A DNA stretch of 8,101 nt from the NCBI GenBank assembly GCA_947095945.1, contig CAMUQM010000082.1, positions 1 through 8,101 of the forward strand, read 5' to 3'. Under the pieces are notes generated by a model. The model did not search any database and was not told the origin of the DNA. It saw only the letters and a list, made by a program, of their open reading frames with translations. This DNA is from an uncultured Prevotella sp. (GTDB lineage Bacteria > Bacteroidota > Bacteroidia > Bacteroidales > Bacteroidaceae). Position 1 is the stretch's first letter. The number at the start of each line of letters is the position of its first letter. Below are positions 5,761-8,101 of the stretch, in pieces. The translations under genes were made by a program, and so were the position numbers.

Positions 5761-5872
5761 GCCCTATGGATATTTCACAAGCGAAATACCATAGCTCATT
5801 AGGGCATTTTCTTTACGCAGCCGTTACACTCCTCTGCTAAAAATGACCAATGAGCAAAGGGGAAGCCCCTTT
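5761..5872. other. Candidate oriT with clustered hairpins
   Basis: MobV elements usually carry oriT just upstream of the relaxase gene, and this gap is strongly structured. Hairpin A pairs CTATGG and TATTTC (5764-5776, one bulged A at 5770) with 5783-5794 around an ACAAGC loop; GCCC/GGGC (5761-5764, 5802-5805) can close it. GCTCATT (5794-5800) pairs with AATGAGC (5849-5855). Hairpin B pairs AAAGGGG (5856-5862) with CCCCTTT (5866-5872) across AAG. The three helices abut and could form a junction. Hairpin A might also end the primase transcript, since CATTTTCTTT follows it. No nick site can be assigned by eye. Confidence 0.5.
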
Positions 5873-5929
5873 TGAAACCCCGAAGAGAATCATCAACCTA
5901 AACTTAAAACCAAATAATTCAAGACAACT

Positions 5930-7270
5930 ATGGGATACGCAGTACTACATTTAGAGAAAGCAAAAGGAGCCGACACGGGTATGTCTGCTCATATAGAGCG
6001 CACTATTCATCCTAAGAATGCAGATGAAAGTCGCACTCATCTAAACAAAGAACTCATTGAGTTTCCTGATGGAATCCACTCCCGAAGTGAAGCAATAAGC
6101 CATCGCATCAATACGGCTGGCATCACTCGCAAGATTGGTAAGAACCAAGTAAGGGCTATCCGTGTGTTACTCACAGGTACATTCGAGGATATGAAACGTA
6201 TAGAGGATAAAGGGCAACTTGATAGTTGGTGTCAAGACAATATACAATGGTTACAGGAAACATACGGCAAAGATAATGTGGTGTCGGCAGTCCTGCATAT
6301 GGATGAACACACGCCACACATCCATGCTACGATTGTACCTATTGTTACCTGTGAGCGAAGGAAAGCCAAGAAAGAGGAAGAGAGCGGTAAGCGGAAGTAC
6401 CGAAAGAAGAAAGCTGGTACAACTCGGTTGTGCGCTGATGATGTGATGGTACGGAATAAATTAAAGAATTATCAAGATAGCTATGCTCAACTGATGAATA
6501 AGTATGGCTTAGAACGTGGTATTGACGGATCGGAAGCTAAACACATTTCTACCTCAGAGTATTATAAATCACTCATTGGGGAAACAGAGAACCTGCAAAG
6601 CGAACTACAAACACTTGAAACGAACAAGGGACAGTTACAGTCGGAACTCAAAGAGGTAAAACGGGATATTAAGATGGAAAAACTCAAAAGCTCTGCCGTA
6701 AATGCAACAACAGCCATTACTGATAGCGTATCTTCTCTTTTCGGAAGTAATAAGGTAAAGCGATTAGAAGAAGAAAATAAGCAGCTTAAAGCAGATAAGA
6801 CTACTTTGGAAGGGAATATCTCTACGCTCAAAAAGCAAATGACAACTTCAGAAATGGTGTATAAACAGCAGGTGGAGACCCTAAAATACAAGTTAGCTCA
6901 ATATGCTACTAACAAGCAATCGGAAGATAAAAAGTTGGAAGAACTTATCCCTTACCTTGCTGATATTAAGGCTATCGTGCGTGAATGTTTGCAAATGGGT
7001 TTTGCTACGCACTTGATACGAGCCATTGCATGTTTCAAAAAGGTCAGTTTCAGTGGCTCGCTTTATTCTAAGCAGCATAATCGCAAGTTTGATACCGAAC
7101 AATCTGTTGCTTATATTAAGAATGTAGTTCGTGCAGAGCGCAAGAACAAATGGCAGTTGTTTATTGATGAACTACCGGTGGTAGATTGGTTTAAAATGAA
7201 ATATGAGCAATGGAAAGAGAAACAAAACCTTATGCAACAACCCACACAGCATTCAGGAATAAGGAGATAG
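5930..7270 (+). CDS. mob: MobV-family relaxase (Pre/Mob)
   Basis: This relaxase (446 aa) nicks oriT and pilots the strand during mobilization. The N-terminal motif AKGADTGMSAHIER aligns with MobM of pMV158, placing His21 at the position of MobM's catalytic His22. SRTHLNKEL (34-42) matches the conserved SRSHLN segment. Motif III is HMDEHTPHIH (123-132), the metal-binding signature of the family. A basic stretch follows (143-165). Residues 215-340 are a long heptad-like coiled coil, probably for dimerisation or contact with a coupling protein, and 341-446 form a basic helical tail. ATG 5930 is chosen because MGYAVLHLEKAKG is the usual start of Bacteroides relatives. It is the last gene of the element, with the proposed attR 18 bp past its stop. 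No mating-pore genes are present, so a helper is needed. Confidence 0.95.
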   Translation: MGYAVLHLEKAKGADTGMSAHIERTIHPKNADESRTHLNKELIEFPDGIHSRSEAISHRINTAGITRKIGKNQVRAIRVLLTGTFEDMKRIEDKGQLDSWCQDNIQWLQETYGKDNVVSAVLHMDEHTPHIHATIVPIVTCERRKAKKEEESGKRKYRKKKAGTTRLCADDVMVRNKLKNYQDSYAQLMNKYGLERGIDGSEAKHISTSEYYKSLIGETENLQSELQTLETNKGQLQSELKEVKRDIKMEKLKSSAVNATTAITDSVSSLFGSNKVKRLEEENKQLKADKTTLEGNISTLKKQMTTSEMVYKQQVETLKYKLAQYATNKQSEDKKLEELIPYLADIKAIVRECLQMGFATHLIRAIACFKKVSFSGSLYSKQHNRKFDTEQSVAYIKNVVRAERKNKWQLFIDELPVVDWFKMKYEQWKEKQNLMQQPTQHSGIRR

Positions 7271-7288
7271 ATTGTGTTCCTTCCTCTT

Positions 7289-7301
7289 TTTGGTTGAAAG
7301 T
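7289..7301. repeat. Proposed attR, 13-bp direct repeat copy 2
   Basis: TTTGGTTGAAAGT matches 309-321 exactly, in the same orientation. It starts 18 bp after the relaxase stop and ends 67 bp before the stop codon of ribA. Recombination between the two copies would release the int-to-mob block and leave one copy beside ribA. No copy of the 11-bp repeat from the left end is found beside it; ATTGTGTTCC (7271-7280) is at best a loose inverted resemblance. Confidence 0.6.
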
Positions 7302-7320
7302 TATATTGTAAATGTTAGTT

Positions 7321-7368
7321 ATACCGTATAAGGAAATATTTCTATATATTGCTTATACGGTATTTTTT
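7321..7368 (+). terminator. Rho-independent terminator between mob and ribA
   Basis: ATACCGTATAAG (7321-7332) and CTTATACGGTAT (7352-7363) are a perfect 12-bp inverted repeat, followed by T residues at 7363-7368. The 19-nt loop contains a second palindrome, GAAATATTTC (7333-7342). It would end rightward transcription coming out of mob. The T-run abuts the ribA stop codon. On the minus strand the stem is not followed by a good T-run, so it ends ribA less well. By the att proposal it lies 20 bp outside the element, in host DNA. Confidence 0.85.
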
Positions 7369-8043
7369 CTATAAATGTAATTTATGCCCCATTCTATCTC
7401 GCTTTGTCATAAGATATTTTATATCGTAGCTATTTGGAGCAATTTCTAAAGGAATAGTATCAGTAACTATTATTCCACAACGTGACAAGCTTATTGACTT
7501 ATCTGGATTATTGGTCAATAAGCGGATTTTTGTAACCCCTAATTGTTTTAATATTTCAGCACCTATACTATAATCACGCTCATCTGCGTTATGTCCCAAC
7601 TTTAAGTTTGCCTCAATTGTATCAAAACCTTCTTCTTGAAGTTTGTATGCTCTCATTTTTTCCATTAATCCAATACCTCTTCCTTCTTGATTGAGGTAAA
7701 GAATTAGACCTCTTCCCTCTTTTTCAATGAGTTCCATTGCTTTATGCAATTGCTCTCCGCAATCACAGCGCATCGATGAAAAAATATCTCCCGTAGCGCA
7801 GCTTGAGTGCATTCTAACGAGGAGCGGGCTATCATCTGTCAAATTGCCCTTAAAAAGTACAACGTGCTCTTTCTTTGTCCCAATCTGCAAGAAAGGAATT
7901 AATTTAAATTTACCATAGGAAGTAGGCATTTGGACTTCAACCCCTCGTTTTATAGAGGAAGTTCTTTTAATCTTGTCCCTTATGAAGTTAAGGGCTAATT
8001 TTAACTTTGTAAGATTCTTGAAATTTACTTTCGCCATAATCAT
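7369..8043 (-). CDS. ribA: GTP cyclohydrolase II
   Basis: It opens GTP to 2,5-diamino-6-ribosylamino-4-pyrimidinone phosphate, formate and pyrophosphate, the first step of riboflavin synthesis, in the cytosol. Zinc ligands are Cys82, Cys93 and Cys95 (HSSCATGDIF, MRCDCGEQL), with the same spacing as Cys54, Cys65 and Cys67 of E. coli RibA. Tyr133 in MRAYKLQ matches E. coli Tyr105. EGRGIGL, GHNADERDY and RLLTNNPDK are also conserved. At 224 aa it exceeds E. coli RibA (196 aa) by a basic N-terminal extension of about 35 residues. It is not fused to RibB within the visible sequence, unlike common RibBA proteins. The start could be ATG 8043 or ATG 8037. The frame stays open to the window edge without another ATG. 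It is probably host DNA next to the insertion, but could be cargo if the element is longer than proposed. Confidence 0.93.
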   Translation of the reverse strand: MIMAKVNFKNLTKLKLALNFIRDKIKRTSSIKRGVEVQMPTSYGKFKLIPFLQIGTKKEHVVLFKGNLTDDSPLLVRMHSSCATGDIFSSMRCDCGEQLHKAMELIEKEGRGLILYLNQEGRGIGLMEKMRAYKLQEEGFDTIEANLKLGHNADERDYSIGAEILKQLGVTKIRLLTNNPDKSISLSRCGIIVTDTIPLEIAPNSYDIKYLMTKRDRMGHKLHL

Positions 8044-8071
8044 AACTGAATAAAATTTAAAGGAGACAAAA

Positions 8072-8101
8072 ATGCCACAAATTCTTATAGACAGAAAAAC
8101 A
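8072..8101 (+). CDS. Partial gene at right edge, unknown
   Basis: Only ten codons are visible, reading MPQILIDRKT, and the frame runs off the window. AAAGGAGA ending at 8066, five bases before ATG 8072, is a good Shine-Dalgarno sequence, which is unusual here because the other genes lack one. It would be divergent from ribA with 28 bp between the starts, leaving little room for two full promoters. No function can be given from ten residues. The alternative is chance, if ribA starts further upstream beyond the window. Confidence 0.4.
   Translation, partial: MPQILIDRKT

Larger units (their letters stand above)
309..7301 (+). mobile_element. NBU/Tn4555-like mobilizable element, about 6.98 kb
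   Basis: The block carries integrase, an unknown protein, HTH excisionase-type protein, helicase, primase and MobV relaxase on one strand in one head-to-tail series. This is the gene set of Bacteroidales mobilizable elements that borrow a helper element's conjugation apparatus. The ends are set by a 13-bp exact direct repeat, TTTGGTTGAAAGT, at 309-321 and 7289-7301. It flanks exactly this gene set, 80 bp before int and 18 bp after mob. No transfer-pore genes and no cargo such as resistance genes are visible. All reading frames of the core genes are intact, so the element may be functional. The boundaries are inferred from the repeat alone. Confidence 0.8.

Noticed and set aside
5766..5840. 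24-codon + strand frame MDISQAKYH between primase and relaxase
   Set aside because: It is made of the hairpin arms of the candidate oriT and is too short to support.
6562..6891. Minus-strand open frame of 109 codons inside the relaxase gene
   Set aside because: It is the mirror of the coiled-coil coding region, Ser/Leu-rich as expected from Glu/Lys-rich codons read backwards. Other minus-strand frames within int, the 307-residue gene and the helicase are rejected for the same reason.
1..8101. CRISPR array or large repeat array
   Set aside because: No regularly spaced repeats beyond two-copy short motifs were found on either strand.

Overview
The window looks like Bacteroidota DNA, most likely order Bacteroidales (Bacteroides/Prevotella-type). 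The coding DNA is AT-rich. Gene starts mostly lack Shine-Dalgarno sequences. Two promoters fit the Bacteroides -7 consensus TAnnTTTG. Every recognisable protein family in the left seven-eighths is typical of mobilizable elements of this group. Genus cannot be fixed from sequence alone.

Most of the window (about 309-7301) is one small, apparently intact mobilizable element of NBU/Tn4555-like design. It contains, all on the + strand: a tyrosine integrase (402-1739); an unrecognised 307-residue protein with an AT-hook-like RGRP motif (1746-2669); a strong terminator hairpin; a promoter with a structured leader; a 104-residue excisionase-type HTH protein (2844-3158); an SF3-like helicase/ATPase (3163-4353); a 458-bp non-coding block full of hairpins and short repeats (4354-4811); a Toprim primase whose zinc finger has lost its ligands (4812-5747); a structured 182-bp intergenic region that is the best oriT candidate; and a MobV relaxase (5930-7270). 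A 13-bp exact direct repeat, TTTGGTTGAAAGT, lies 80 bp before int (309-321) and 18 bp after mob (7289-7301). I propose these copies as attL and attR, giving an element of about 6.98 kb. No resistance or other obvious cargo is present.

The genes suggest a cycle. Int and the HTH protein would excise and circularise the element. The relaxase would nick at oriT for transfer with a helper element's conjugation machinery. The helicase and primase would replicate or re-prime the single strand, possibly using the hairpin-rich block between their genes. The int operon and the excision/replication operon are separated by a terminator, and the second begins with a leader that can fold in competing ways, so the two may be controlled separately.

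Outside the element, the right flank holds ribA (GTP cyclohydrolase II, minus strand, 7369-8043) and the first ten codons of a divergent + strand gene at the edge. The left flank (1-308) has no gene that I can support, only a minus-strand terminator-like hairpin. The element therefore appears to have inserted just downstream of ribA.
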